Of a stretch of DNA of 54,704 bases, positions 33,446-42,079 are shown piece after piece. The stretch is from Actinomycetota bacterium (GTDB lineage Bacteria; Actinomycetota; Coriobacteriia; Anaerosomatales; UBA912). The stretch's first letter is position 1; the number at the start of each line of letters is the position of its first letter. The stretch spans positions 1 to 54,704 of the forward strand of contig JAMDCK010000009.1 in assembly GCA_023488435.1 (NCBI GenBank). Direction: 5' to 3'. Both the position numbers and the translations under genes were made by a program. The notes under the pieces were generated by a model that saw nothing but the letters and a program-made list of their open reading frames with translations, ran no database searches and was not told the origin of the DNA.

Positions 33446-33454
33446 TGTTATCAT
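33446..33454 (+). promoter_or_regulatory. Candidate extended -10 promoter of the two-component operon
   Basis: The plus strand reads TGTTATCAT, a TGN plus TATCAT extended -10, placed 37 bases before the response-regulator ATG at 33492. The predicted leader is about 30 bases. A -35 is not clear. Confidence 0.4.
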
Positions 33455-33491
33455 CGAACCTGCGCCGGTGAAGCCTAGAAACGGAGATCGT

Positions 33492-34199
33492 ATGGTGGGA
33501 GGAACCGCACCCCCGAAGGTCCTCGTCGTCGACGACGAGCAATCCATCCTCGAGTTCATATCGTACAACCTGAAGAAGGAAGGCTACGAGGTCATCACTG
33601 CTGCCGACGGCGACACCGCAGTGTCACTTGCCGAGCGCACAATGTTCGACCTCGTGATACTCGACATCATGCTGCCGGGGATTGACGGGTATGAGGTGTG
33701 CAAGCGAATCCGAGAGCACTCAAACGTGCCCCTTCTCTTTTTGTCGGCGAGGGACACCGAGATAGACAAGGTCGTTGGATTGGAGCTTGGCGGTGACGAC
33801 TATCTCGCCAAGCCCTTCGGCATCCATGAGTTGCTGGCCCGCGTGCGTGCGCTGTTGCGTCGATCCACTCACAAGGCGCAGGAGTCAGACGCGGGCGGCC
33901 AGCGCCTCGAGGTTTCCGGGATCGTTCTGGACAAAGGAACCCACTCGGCGACCTTCGGCGATGGGGTCATCGACCTGACACCCCGAGAGTTCGAATTGTT
34001 GGCAACGCTGATGGCTCAGCCTGGGATGGTTCTCAGTCGCGAGCACCTACTTCGGCAGGCCTGGCAGTGGGAGCACCTGGTCGAGACGAAGACCGTCGAC
34101 ACCCACATCAAGCGGCTGCGCGACAAGCTCGAACTCGCCAAAGTCGACCCGGGCGTGATCGAGACCGTCCGAGGCTACGGCTACCGGATCGCGCCTTGA
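33492..34199 (+). CDS. OmpR/PhoB-family response regulator
   Basis: A 235-residue regulator. The receiver domain has the acidic pair in 'VLVVDDEQSILEF', the phosphorylated aspartate D58 in 'LVILDIMLPGIDGYEV', and the lysine in 'DDYLAKPFGIHELLARVRAL'. The C-terminal winged helix (about 135-235) carries 'LTPREFELLATLMAQPG' and 'VDTHIKRLRDKLE'. It most resembles PhoB/PhoP-type proteins, but the signal is unknown. The ATG at 33492 has GGAG 5 bases upstream, deciding against the longer frame from 33441. The histidine kinase follows 39 bases later. Confidence 0.93.
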   Translation: MVGGTAPPKVLVVDDEQSILEFISYNLKKEGYEVITAADGDTAVSLAERTMFDLVILDIMLPGIDGYEVCKRIREHSNVPLLFLSARDTEIDKVVGLELGGDDYLAKPFGIHELLARVRALLRRSTHKAQESDAGGQRLEVSGIVLDKGTHSATFGDGVIDLTPREFELLATLMAQPGMVLSREHLLRQAWQWEHLVETKTVDTHIKRLRDKLELAKVDPGVIETVRGYGYRIAP

Positions 34200-34238
34200 T
34201 GGCGTGATCGTGCCCCTCCCCTTCGCCGAGGAAGTACC

Positions 34239-35654
34239 GTGCGAACTTCGATACGAACACAACTGCTGATATCCTTGCTGGTCATAGCTATCGCAGCTGC
34301 TGGGCCGCTTTCGTGGTACTTCCTGGAGGAAGTCCAAGCGTACGGCATCCGCAAACTTGAGGAACGCCTAACCGCCGAGGCCCGGCTACTGACCGCCATC
34401 GCCGCCGAAACGGGGCTCGAGGACAGAGAGACCCTGAGTGCTGCGCTGCGGGAATCGGCTCTGGAGGTCAACTCGAACCTTGCGATACTCAAACCCGACG
34501 GTGTCCCTGTCGCCGTTTCGGGGAATCTTGCAGCTAGTGGCAGTGGACTCGGGGATCTTCCCGAGGTTCGTTCAGCCATGGAAGGCTCGGTCGGGGTGGA
34601 GAGCCGACCTGGGACTGACGGTAGAATCAGGCTCACTGTTGCTTTGCCGATGCTGGACAATGGTGATGTCATCGGAATCGCAGTGGCTTCAGCAGAGACT
34701 TTCTCGCGCCTGACCCTACTGCGCGATCATGCTGCCACGCTGATGCTACTGGCGGTGATCTTCACACTGGCAACGTTCATGCTTGCAGAAATCCTGTCTC
34801 GCTGGCTCGCACGACCACTTCGCAACATTGCATCCAGCGCACAGATGTTCGCGGCCGGTGACCTGGGAGTACGAGTGCTTCCACAAGGACCGCAGGAAAC
34901 ACGCACCGCTGCTGAGGCCTTCAACACGATGGCCGATCAAGTCAGCGAGATGGTCGACGAGCTTCGGCGGGAGGAAAGGCGCAAGTCCCGGTTCGTCTCC
35001 GATGTTAGCCACGAGATCCGGAGTCCTCTCACCGCGATACGGGGCACGGCGGAGACACTTGCGCAGGGCGACGTTGAGCCAGAAGACACGAAGCGATTCT
35101 TAGCCACGATCGTCAAGGAGTCGGAGCGCCTTTCCCGACTCGCCGAGGACCTGCTCGCGCTACAGCGCATCGAAGGAGCCACCGGAGAGCTGCCGATGAG
35201 GAGAGCGAGGCTTCGATCGATCGTCTTGGGCGCAGTCGACTCGCTGGAACACACCACATCGGAGCGCGGTATCGATGTCAGGGTCAGCGGCGATGCACCA
35301 GATGTTCTCGGCGATCCGGATCGGCTACAGCAGGTGATTGCAAACCTGCTCGACAACGCCTCAAGGCATACTCCTCGGGGCGGAGCTGTGACCCTGGAGA
35401 TGCGACACGAGGGTGCGTTCTCCGTGGTAACCGTGAGTGACGAAGGTCCAGGCATCGACGAGGAGTCGCTCCCCCATATCTTCGATCGCTTCTATCGCAC
35501 GTCGGCCAGCCGAGACCGAACGACCGGAGGCGCTGGTCTCGGGCTGGCGATAGTGCAGTCGATCGTTAGCAGACACGCTGGCGAGATCGACGTCGAGAAC
35601 CTGACCCCGAACGGCACCTGCTTCACGGTCAGGCTGCCGGCCCTGAAAGACTGA
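34239..35654 (+). CDS. PhoR-like sensor histidine kinase
   Basis: A 471-residue membrane kinase. Helix 1 is residues 8-28 and helix 2 about 168-187, enclosing a 140-residue extracytoplasmic sensor region. A HAMP domain follows (188-245), with the phosphorylated histidine H258 in 'VSDVSHEIRSPLTAIRGTAE', the N box 'QVIANLLDNASRHTP' and the G boxes 'VSDEGPGIDEESLPHIF' and 'GGAGLGLAIVQSIVSRH'. It should phosphorylate the response regulator encoded before it. GTG 34239 has GAGGAA about 6 bases upstream. No pst or phoU genes are adjacent, so phosphate sensing is not established. Its end overlaps the convergent ATPase gene by 26 bases. Confidence 0.93.
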   Translation: MRTSIRTQLLISLLVIAIAAAGPLSWYFLEEVQAYGIRKLEERLTAEARLLTAIAAETGLEDRETLSAALRESALEVNSNLAILKPDGVPVAVSGNLAASGSGLGDLPEVRSAMEGSVGVESRPGTDGRIRLTVALPMLDNGDVIGIAVASAETFSRLTLLRDHAATLMLLAVIFTLATFMLAEILSRWLARPLRNIASSAQMFAAGDLGVRVLPQGPQETRTAAEAFNTMADQVSEMVDELRREERRKSRFVSDVSHEIRSPLTAIRGTAETLAQGDVEPEDTKRFLATIVKESERLSRLAEDLLALQRIEGATGELPMRRARLRSIVLGAVDSLEHTTSERGIDVRVSGDAPDVLGDPDRLQQVIANLLDNASRHTPRGGAVTLEMRHEGAFSVVTVSDEGPGIDEESLPHIFDRFYRTSASRDRTTGGAGLGLAIVQSIVSRHAGEIDVENLTPNGTCFTVRLPALKD

Positions 35655-38169
35655 TCCGCTTCACGCCGGGCATGCCGTTCTTTGGGTCTGCCACGCCGCT
35701 GAGTAGCTCCGCAGTCTCAGGATGACACGTGAAGAAAATGACCTGGCGATGTCCGGACAGCTCGACGATCGCCCTTGCCAGCCCTTCCCTCCTGGTGGGG
35801 TCGGCATTGACCAGGACGTCATCCATTATCACGGGCAGTCCAACCCCCACTGCATCTAGGGTCTCGATCAGGGCGAAGCGCAGCGCGAGATAGAGTTGCT
35901 GCACCGTGCCCGTCGACAACTCCGACGAGGGTATCGCATCCGAATTCCCATTGAGGACGATGAAACGACCGTCACCCGGCACGACGACTCCCGTGTAACG
36001 CCCCTCCGTGATGTCGGCGAAAATCTGACCGGCACGTTGAATCACGGCTGGCTGACGGTTCTTCTCATGCTCCTTTTGGGTGCGCTCGACGAGCCGGGCC
36101 GCTATCGCGAGGACGGCATACTCCTCTAGCTTCTGCTGGACCAACTCTTCGAGGCCCGTCATCTCGAGCCTTGCCGCAGCCATCGAGGAATCCCGCTCCT
36201 CTTCACCCAGCTTTTGCTTGAGTTCCGTATGATTTCGCAACACATCGTCATACTTCTCGCCCAGGACTTTTGCCTCCAAATCGGCTTCCTGGCTTAGGGC
36301 GCTTAGCTGAGCCACATCGGCACCCGGAGACAGGCCGACCTTCTCCAGCACCTCCTCAATCTTGCTCCGAGTCGCTTCCAGCTCGTTTTGCCACTTGGCC
36401 AAATCATCCGCGAGTCGCTCGATCGTGCGCCTGACTGTCTCGCGTTGATGCATGGCAGCCGTGTTCTGATCTTTCATGTGTTTGATGCTAGCCGCAGCAC
36501 TTGCGACATCCACGAGCGAGGATGCCGAGGGAAGGCCCCTCAATCCTTCAACGGCTTTGTTCAGACGCTCAAGATAGTCCTCGCACCATGCCTCGTTTTT
36601 GGATCGCAGCGCACGAACCTTGTCTAGGTCCGCAACCACAGATCTCCACTCTTTTATGGCAGCCACGGTCGTTGCTACCGCCGTGGGATTCTCGCCCGCA
36701 CAATCCAGACTTTTGCTGGTCAGCCACTGGCTCCAACCTTGCAGATCAGATTCGAACTCGGCCCGGCGAAGCTCGGCGTCCCGCTTCGCAGATTTCATTT
36801 GCACTGCGATCTCGGCCGGCGCAGACTCTGGCTGCTTGGATGGTCCCGCCCCACGACTGCGCCAGAGGAAGAATGCGCCGGCTCCCAACACAGCCAACCC
36901 AAGCACCAGCGAGACTATCTCACCCAGCGCAGCCCCCGATGCAACCAGTAGAAGTCCGGTGGCCGCCATGATGATTCCCGGCGAACGGTATCCAGACGAT
37001 GCAGGTTGCGCAGTGGCCTCTGTGACTTGTTCGGACTCCTCGCATCTAGCCGCAAGGTCCTGCGCTTTGCGTGTGGCCTCATCGGAAGCATGCTCCTTCT
37101 TGACGAGCTGGGCGCGCCACTTCTCGATGCCCGCGATGCTGTCTGGTGTGATGTCAGCATCCTGAGCCTGCGTAGCGGTTATCCCGACATCCCCAAGGAT
37201 CGTCTTCGTTCTAGCTTCCAGTTCGATGATGCTCGAATCGTGATTAGCGATAGCACTCATTTGCTGTTCGAAACCGGATAAATCACTCAACACCGCCTCG
37301 ATGGCGGGGGTTGCAGCGAACAGGTCGTCATCGACCTTGATGCTACCCAGAGCCTGATTCGCTCGCTCCAGATCCGGCCCGGCCGAAGCTATCTGCTTGC
37401 GCATCTCTTCCCGAGTGCCCTCGAGTGTCCGTAGCTCTTGTTCGTAAACGGCTAGCGCCTTGGCCGCTCTCTGCGCCTGCTCTCTCGCTGTTCGAGCCTC
37501 TTCCAGCTCGTCGGAGAGATTTCTGTACCTCTCCTGGTCAGCGGCGTATCCGCTCGCCTTGGCCTCCAGCTGCGTTATCTCGGACTTGATTGCCTTGATC
37601 TGAGCCTTGAGTTGATTGAGGATCGGCTTGGACTTGCTCGGTGCCCAAAGCTCGCCCGCTTCCTTCTCGAGGTCGGCCTTCACGTCGGCGGGATTGACCG
37701 CCAGACCTGCCTGCGCAGCGAACAGTCGCGACAAAACTCCATCGTTTGAAGCACTCCCCTTCTCGATCTCGGCCAACTCGGACAATCCGAAGCCCAAGAC
37801 GACCCTGAAGGCCTCCCTGCTGATACCCGATGTGACGTTGTTGAGGATGTCCGGCTGATCTGCACCACTCAGGGCAGTGACACTGACAGGTCCACCGTGG
37901 GCTCCGTCCACTCGCTTGACGCTCCACTCACCGCTGCCGTCTGTTAAGACCAGCAGCCCCTGACGCTTGCCGTCATCTACGACGTATGCGGCTTCACCGC
38001 CGCGCTTACCAGCGAATCCGTAGAAGAGCTGCCTTACCAGATTGGCAAAGCTGGTCTTTCCGACCTCGTTGGGGCCAAGAACCACATTCAAGCCCTTATC
38101 AAGATCACCGAGTTGTGCGCCTTTGAGCCTGCCGAAATGTTCGGCCACCACTCTCTTTAGTCTCATCAT
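35629..38169 (-). CDS. AAA/SMC-like ATPase, YhaN family (SbcC-like)
   Basis: An 846-residue protein with an N-terminal half-ATPase ('GLNVVLGPNEVGKTSFANLV', Walker A near residue 35) and a C-terminal half with signature 'SSELSTGTVQQLYLALRFAL' and Walker B 'LPVIMDDVLVNADP'. Between them are about 550 residues of coiled coil, interrupted at about 410-445 by two adjacent membrane-type helices ('IIMAATGLLLVASGAALG' and 'IVSLVLGLAVLGAGAFFLW'). That interruption is typical of YhaN and not of SbcC or Rad50. The ATG overlaps the sbcD-like stop by 4 bases. The pair probably acts on DNA ends, perhaps at the membrane. The function of YhaN is not well established. Confidence 0.85.
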   Translation of the reverse strand: MMRLKRVVAEHFGRLKGAQLGDLDKGLNVVLGPNEVGKTSFANLVRQLFYGFAGKRGGEAAYVVDDGKRQGLLVLTDGSGEWSVKRVDGAHGGPVSVTALSGADQPDILNNVTSGISREAFRVVLGFGLSELAEIEKGSASNDGVLSRLFAAQAGLAVNPADVKADLEKEAGELWAPSKSKPILNQLKAQIKAIKSEITQLEAKASGYAADQERYRNLSDELEEARTAREQAQRAAKALAVYEQELRTLEGTREEMRKQIASAGPDLERANQALGSIKVDDDLFAATPAIEAVLSDLSGFEQQMSAIANHDSSIIELEARTKTILGDVGITATQAQDADITPDSIAGIEKWRAQLVKKEHASDEATRKAQDLAARCEESEQVTEATAQPASSGYRSPGIIMAATGLLLVASGAALGEIVSLVLGLAVLGAGAFFLWRSRGAGPSKQPESAPAEIAVQMKSAKRDAELRRAEFESDLQGWSQWLTSKSLDCAGENPTAVATTVAAIKEWRSVVADLDKVRALRSKNEAWCEDYLERLNKAVEGLRGLPSASSLVDVASAAASIKHMKDQNTAAMHQRETVRRTIERLADDLAKWQNELEATRSKIEEVLEKVGLSPGADVAQLSALSQEADLEAKVLGEKYDDVLRNHTELKQKLGEEERDSSMAAARLEMTGLEELVQQKLEEYAVLAIAARLVERTQKEHEKNRQPAVIQRAGQIFADITEGRYTGVVVPGDGRFIVLNGNSDAIPSSELSTGTVQQLYLALRFALIETLDAVGVGLPVIMDDVLVNADPTRREGLARAIVELSGHRQVIFFTCHPETAELLSGVADPKNGMPGVKRISLSGPAA

Positions 38170-39413
38170 CGGTCCTCCTCCAAAAGGCGGCTCAAGCTCA
38201 GGTCGCGAGCTCTTCTGATCAACTCCGCCTCGTCTCGTTCGAACTCGCCGAAGGCTGTGTCGACGCCTCCCAGCACTTCACCCAAAAACGCTTTGGCCGC
38301 CGTGTGGCCCTCTAGCGTGTCGGTGAACCGGATCAGGTCACCCGTGAAGTCCTCTACCTCACGCAAGAACTCGATATCGAACGCAGGGTGAGTGCGATTG
38401 CGTACGCGCTCGACCAAAAGCCACGGGGTCGCTTCGAGTTGTTCGCGGCGTAGCTCCTCGACCACTTCGTCGAAGGTGCTTCCCCTTGAGATCGAAGCAT
38501 TCACCTCGGTGCGGCCGACAAGATCGATCCTGACGATGGCGGGGCGGCCGCCCGACTCCACGCGGCAACGGGTGCACTCATCCCTCAGCGCGTCGACAAG
38601 GTCATCGACCTTGTTCATCTGTCCTACATCGATGGTTGTTTGATGCCAGCGCACCGAGTCGGTCTCGACGAACTCCTCTTCGGTCACCTCACCGCGGTTC
38701 ATCGTCACCACCCAGCAGCCGTGAGCACCATCCTCCTTGGGGTTGAGGCCCTGTGGGCTGCCGCAATAGCGAATCTTGGGAGAATCCCCAAGATCCTGCT
38801 TCTTATGGATGTGGCCCAGTGCCCAGTAATCCATCTTGGCGTCTCGCAGGTCCTGCAGAGTGCAAGGAGCGTAGTTCTCGTATCCCTGCTGGCCGCCGAC
38901 GTTGGCGTGCAACACCCCGATCGCGGTCTCGTCTCCGGCCTGCCGAGAGAAACGACGGGCTAGGTTGTCGGTCACAACGGCTGTCCCGAAACCCTGCCCG
39001 TACAGTGCGCAAAGGGTCTGACCGGAGGCGTCCTTGACCTCGATGCGTTCGACCTTGGTCGTGGAGAAGTAGTGCACGTTGTCGGGCATGTCGAGTCCAG
39101 CCGAGTACCCGTTGGCGGGATCGTGGTTGCCGTGGACGAGGTAGACGCCAATGTTTGCCTCGGCAAGTCGCTGCATCACGGAGCGGAAGCGAAGCTGGGC
39201 TCGCGTGCTCTTGTCCTTGGTGTTGTATATATCACCTGCGACAACCACGAAATCGACTTGGCGCTCCACGGCGATGGTGGCGACGCGGTCGAGCGCCGCA
39301 TAGGTCGCCCTGATGAGCTCCTCTTGAACCCTGACGTCCTTGGCGCTGACTCCAACGAACGGTGCGTCTAGGTGGATGTCAGCTGTGTGGACGAACTTGA
39401 ACGACCTGCTCAT
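38166..39413 (-). CDS. SbcD/YhaO-like metallophosphoesterase (DNA repair exonuclease)
   Basis: A 415-residue protein with all calcineurin-like metal motifs: 'VHTADIHLDAPFVG' (D-x-H), 'FVVVAGDIYNTKDKS' (G-D), 'VYLVHGNHDPANG' (G-N-H-D), 'AIGVLHANVGG' and 'YWALGHIHKKQDLG' (G-H-x-H). The C-terminal 150 residues form the capping domain found in SbcD and YhaO. It is expected to be the nuclease partner of the YhaN-like ATPase that overlaps it. The ATG at 39413 has GGGGAAAG just upstream. Confidence 0.9.
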   Translation of the reverse strand: MSRSFKFVHTADIHLDAPFVGVSAKDVRVQEELIRATYAALDRVATIAVERQVDFVVVAGDIYNTKDKSTRAQLRFRSVMQRLAEANIGVYLVHGNHDPANGYSAGLDMPDNVHYFSTTKVERIEVKDASGQTLCALYGQGFGTAVVTDNLARRFSRQAGDETAIGVLHANVGGQQGYENYAPCTLQDLRDAKMDYWALGHIHKKQDLGDSPKIRYCGSPQGLNPKEDGAHGCWVVTMNRGEVTEEEFVETDSVRWHQTTIDVGQMNKVDDLVDALRDECTRCRVESGGRPAIVRIDLVGRTEVNASISRGSTFDEVVEELRREQLEATPWLLVERVRNRTHPAFDIEFLREVEDFTGDLIRFTDTLEGHTAAKAFLGEVLGGVDTAFGEFERDEAELIRRARDLSLSRLLEEDR

Positions 39414-39490
39414 CTTTCCCCTATCGATCGCGGAACAAAGTTACACGACCTATATTACTCAGGGGTCTGACATCGAGGAAGGTCGGGTCT

Positions 39491-40075
39491 TCAGGCCGCC
39501 GTTCTGACGCTCACGAGCCCGGTTCGGCGGATCGATGCGGCCACTCCGACCGCGACCGCGGCCTTTGCGATATCGAGCACGATGAATGGTGCGACGCCCC
39601 CGATGAATGCCTCGGCGGGTGAAAGACCGGTTACAAGCATGAGCTGGGCCCAGCCGAGCACGTAGATCACCGCGACTCCGACTGCGCAGGCGATGCCTTC
39701 GGCGATGATGGGGGTGACCCTGCCGGAGAACGCTTTGACCAGCAGTGCGACCGCCAGCGCTGCCGCTGCGAACCCGAAGAGATAGCCGCCGGTGGGGCCG
39801 ATGAGCACGCCGATGCCGGATGCGAAGCCCGCGAACACGGGCACGCCGGCAGCGCCGAGGAGCAGGTACACGCCCACGGCCGCGAACGCCGCCAGCGGGC
39901 GCAGGAGCAGGCCGGCGAGCAGGACCGCGAAGACCTGCAGGGTGATTGGCACCGCGCCGATCGGGATGGAAATCACGGCAGACGCCGAGATGACCGCTGC
40001 GAACAGGGCGATGGTCGTGACGTCTCGGACGCTGAAAAGTCTGTCTCTGGTTGCGGGGGCCGGGCTTGATGTCAT
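39491..40075 (-). CDS. bioY: BioY biotin transporter (ECF S-component)
   Basis: A 194-residue protein with six membrane helices. 'VPITLQVFAVLLAGLLLRPL' and 'LIGPTGGYLFGFAAAALAVA' are the BioY signatures that bind biotin. It captures biotin outside the cell and needs the shared EcfA/EcfT energy module, which is not in this window. Of two close ATG codons (40081 and 40075) the second has GGAG at 6 bases and is preferred. A perfect BirA-type operator lies 13 bases upstream, so expression should fall when biotin is plentiful. Confidence 0.93.
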   Translation of the reverse strand: MTSSPAPATRDRLFSVRDVTTIALFAAVISASAVISIPIGAVPITLQVFAVLLAGLLLRPLAAFAAVGVYLLLGAAGVPVFAGFASGIGVLIGPTGGYLFGFAAAALAVALLVKAFSGRVTPIIAEGIACAVGVAVIYVLGWAQLMLVTGLSPAEAFIGGVAPFIVLDIAKAAVAVGVAASIRRTGLVSVRTAA

Positions 40076-40087
40076 TGTCATCTCCAC

Positions 40088-40118
40088 TTGTAAACCTTCG
40101 TTTGTAGTCGGTTTACAA
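40088..40118. promoter_or_regulatory. BirA operator upstream of bioY
   Basis: TTGTAAACC and GGTTTACAA form a perfect 9-base inverted repeat with a 13-base spacer. This is the known BirA/biotin operator consensus. It lies between birA (stop at 40154) and bioY (start at 40075), and the adjacent BirA has the DNA-binding domain needed to bind it. This indicates direct biotin control of bioY and possibly an internal promoter there. Confidence 0.9.
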
Positions 40119-40153
40119 TACGCACGCCGAGGCCCGCCGTCAAGCACCGCGCC

Positions 40154-41131
40154 CTACTCGGCGCTCCCCCGAAGCGTCACGTCACCTGCCGAGACAACCG
40201 CGACCGCCCCACCTTCGGCGTGCAGCACGAGCCGCCCGAGCCCGTCGATCCCCTGCACGATCCCGGCGGCGCGTACAGCTCCGGTCACGTCGCGCACCAC
40301 CACATCGGCACCGGCGAACATCGACCGGCGCTCATACTCCTCGCGCAGGGCCTCGAATCCCCGTGTGCTCCACTCGGCGAATGCCGAGGCGATCCCGTCG
40401 AGCACGACCGCAGCGACGTTCGCCAGCCGAAGATCGGCCTGTGGGCTCGCCACATCCGCGAGATAGCCGGCGCCTTCAATCCGAGTGGCCGACGGCCGGA
40501 CGTTGATGCCGACGCCTGCGACCATCCACTCGGCGCGGTCCGCCTCGGCAGACATCTCGATGAGCACGCCCGCGAGCTTCCCGGGGCCCAGCAGCAGGTC
40601 GTTGGGCCACTTCAAGCTCGGATCGACGCCGAGACCGGCAAGCCCGCGCGCCACGCCGAGGGAGATCACGAGCGCCATCGGCGCTAGGTCGGCGAGGCCC
40701 ACTTGGGGCCTGAGGATCGCCGAGAGGTAGAGGCCACCTTCGGGCGACTCCCACGTTCGACCCAGGCGTCCGCGCCCAGCGGTCTGCCTGGCGGCGAGCA
40801 CGACGGTCCCGTGCGGAGCGCCTTCGCGGGCGAGCGTGCGCGCGTCGTCGTTGGTCGAGCCGGTCTCGACCCCGCCTTCCAGCCGGACCCACATCGGGTC
40901 GCGCACAAAGGCGCGGACGGCTCCGGGCACGGGAAGGTCAGGAGCGGCTACCAGCGAGTATCCGACTCCGGTCACCGCCTCGACCTGGTAGCCTAGGGCA
41001 CCCAGGGCGGCGATGTGCTTCGCGATGGCAGCGCGGCTGACACCGAGGCGGGCGGCGAGTTCTTCGCCCGAGACCGCGGCGCCATCGGCCTCGATCAGCG
41101 CGGCGAGCACGTCGGATCGTCGGGTGCTCAT
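40154..41131 (-). CDS. birA: Bifunctional biotin--protein ligase / biotin repressor
   Basis: A 325-residue group II BirA. Residues 1-62 are a winged helix ('SGEELAARLGVSRAAIAKHI'), followed by the ligase domain with 'AARQTAGRGRLGRTWESPEG' (biotinoyl-AMP loop), 'DPSLKWPNDLLLGPGKLAGV' (active-site lysine) and 'AGVGINVRP'. The SH3-like C-terminal domain is present. It attaches biotin to carboxylase carrier proteins and represses bioY through the operator that follows. The ATG overlaps the dedA stop by 4 bases. Confidence 0.95.
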   Translation of the reverse strand: MSTRRSDVLAALIEADGAAVSGEELAARLGVSRAAIAKHIAALGALGYQVEAVTGVGYSLVAAPDLPVPGAVRAFVRDPMWVRLEGGVETGSTNDDARTLAREGAPHGTVVLAARQTAGRGRLGRTWESPEGGLYLSAILRPQVGLADLAPMALVISLGVARGLAGLGVDPSLKWPNDLLLGPGKLAGVLIEMSAEADRAEWMVAGVGINVRPSATRIEGAGYLADVASPQADLRLANVAAVVLDGIASAFAEWSTRGFEALREEYERRSMFAGADVVVRDVTGAVRAAGIVQGIDGLGRLVLHAEGGAVAVVSAGDVTLRGSAE

Positions 41132-41892
41132 CGGTCGCTGGCGGGTGGCTCGCTGGCTGACGCGCTCTCGGCGGTGGGCGCACTCTCGGCGAGCACATCC
41201 TCGGCGGCAGACCCCTCGATCTCATGGAGGTGCATGGCCTCCTCGAGAACCTTCTCGCGACGCTTCCTGTAGAAGCGCCTTCTGGCGAGGATGGCCAGCG
41301 TAATCACCGTGGTGAACAGCAGCAACCCGAATATCCCGAAGCCACGTGCGATATCGAGGGCCTTGTCGAAGTTCTCCCCGACCAGCACGCCTATGGCGCA
41401 CATGAGCGAAGTCTGTGCGATGGCGCCCAAAAGCGTCCACCCCTGGAAGTGGAGAATGCGCATCCGGGTCACGCCGGCGATGACCGGCACGAAGTTCTTC
41501 AGGCCGGTGGCGAAGCGCGCGAAGAAGACCGCCTTGGGGCCATGCACCTCGAAGTATGCCTCGGCCTCGGCGACGCGCTCCTCGGTGATGTGGAAGCGAT
41601 GGCCGTACTTGAGCAGGGTGTTGCGCCCGCCCTTGAGTCCGAAGAAGTACGAGATGTTCGACCCGACCACCGTGCCCACCACCGAGCTGATCCAGACCGC
41701 CGGAAGCCACAAAGTGCCCGTCTCAGGCGAGGTCAGGAACGCCGAGGCGATCACGATCGTCTCGCCAGGCGTGAACGACCCGATGATGAACAGGTTCTCG
41801 AAAGTCGTGAAGAACACCACGAGCGCGTACCCGTGGTAATCCAATAGGCCCAAGGCCCAATCGATGATGGGGATTCCTGTGATGGCATTCAT
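41128..41892 (-). CDS. DedA family membrane protein
   Basis: A 254-residue protein of the DedA/SNARE-associated family, which includes undecaprenyl-phosphate and phospholipid transporters. The conserved segments are 'FFTTFENLFIIGSFTPGETI' and 'AVFFARFATGLKNFVPVIAG', where the arginine and proline-glycine residues are essential in studied members. About four to five membrane helices are seen, and a 50-residue charged, Ala/Ser/Glu-rich cytoplasmic tail ends the protein. ATG 41892 matches family N-termini, but no clear ribosome site is visible; an in-frame ATG at 41973 would add 27 residues. A TATCAT element at 41952-41957 on the minus strand favours the shorter start. Confidence 0.85.
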   Translation of the reverse strand: MNAITGIPIIDWALGLLDYHGYALVVFFTTFENLFIIGSFTPGETIVIASAFLTSPETGTLWLPAVWISSVVGTVVGSNISYFFGLKGGRNTLLKYGHRFHITEERVAEAEAYFEVHGPKAVFFARFATGLKNFVPVIAGVTRMRILHFQGWTLLGAIAQTSLMCAIGVLVGENFDKALDIARGFGIFGLLLFTTVITLAILARRRFYRKRREKVLEEAMHLHEIEGSAAEDVLAESAPTAESASASEPPASDR

Positions 41893-42007
41893 GGTAACGT
41901 GCCCGTCCGTAACCTTTTCGATCGCCGAGGAGATCCCAGCGGATGCTCTCGATGATATTGCATGCGCAACCATCCGAGAATCCCCTAATCAAAGAGTGTG
42001 CCGTTGG

Positions 42008-42036
42008 TTGTATACACCGACCGAAAACCGTATGGT
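42008..42036 (+). promoter_or_regulatory. Candidate promoter of the thiolase operon
   Basis: TTGTAT (42008-42013) is separated by 17 bases from TATGGT (42031-42036). The matches are moderate (3 and 4 of 6). The -10 overlaps the palindrome at 42032-42048. Confidence 0.35.
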
Positions 42037-42048
42037 TGCATCAACCAT
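42032..42048. promoter_or_regulatory. 17-base palindrome before the thiolase gene (candidate operator)
   Basis: ATGGTTG and CAACCAT form a perfect 7-base inverted repeat around CAT, 31 bases before the thiolase start codon. A third half-site CAACCAT occurs at 41967-41973. The size and symmetry resemble TetR/FadR-type operators of fatty-acid genes, but the regulator is not identified. Confidence 0.45.
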
Positions 42049-42079
42049 GATGGCCGACTGACTCGAAAGGGCGAATCGA

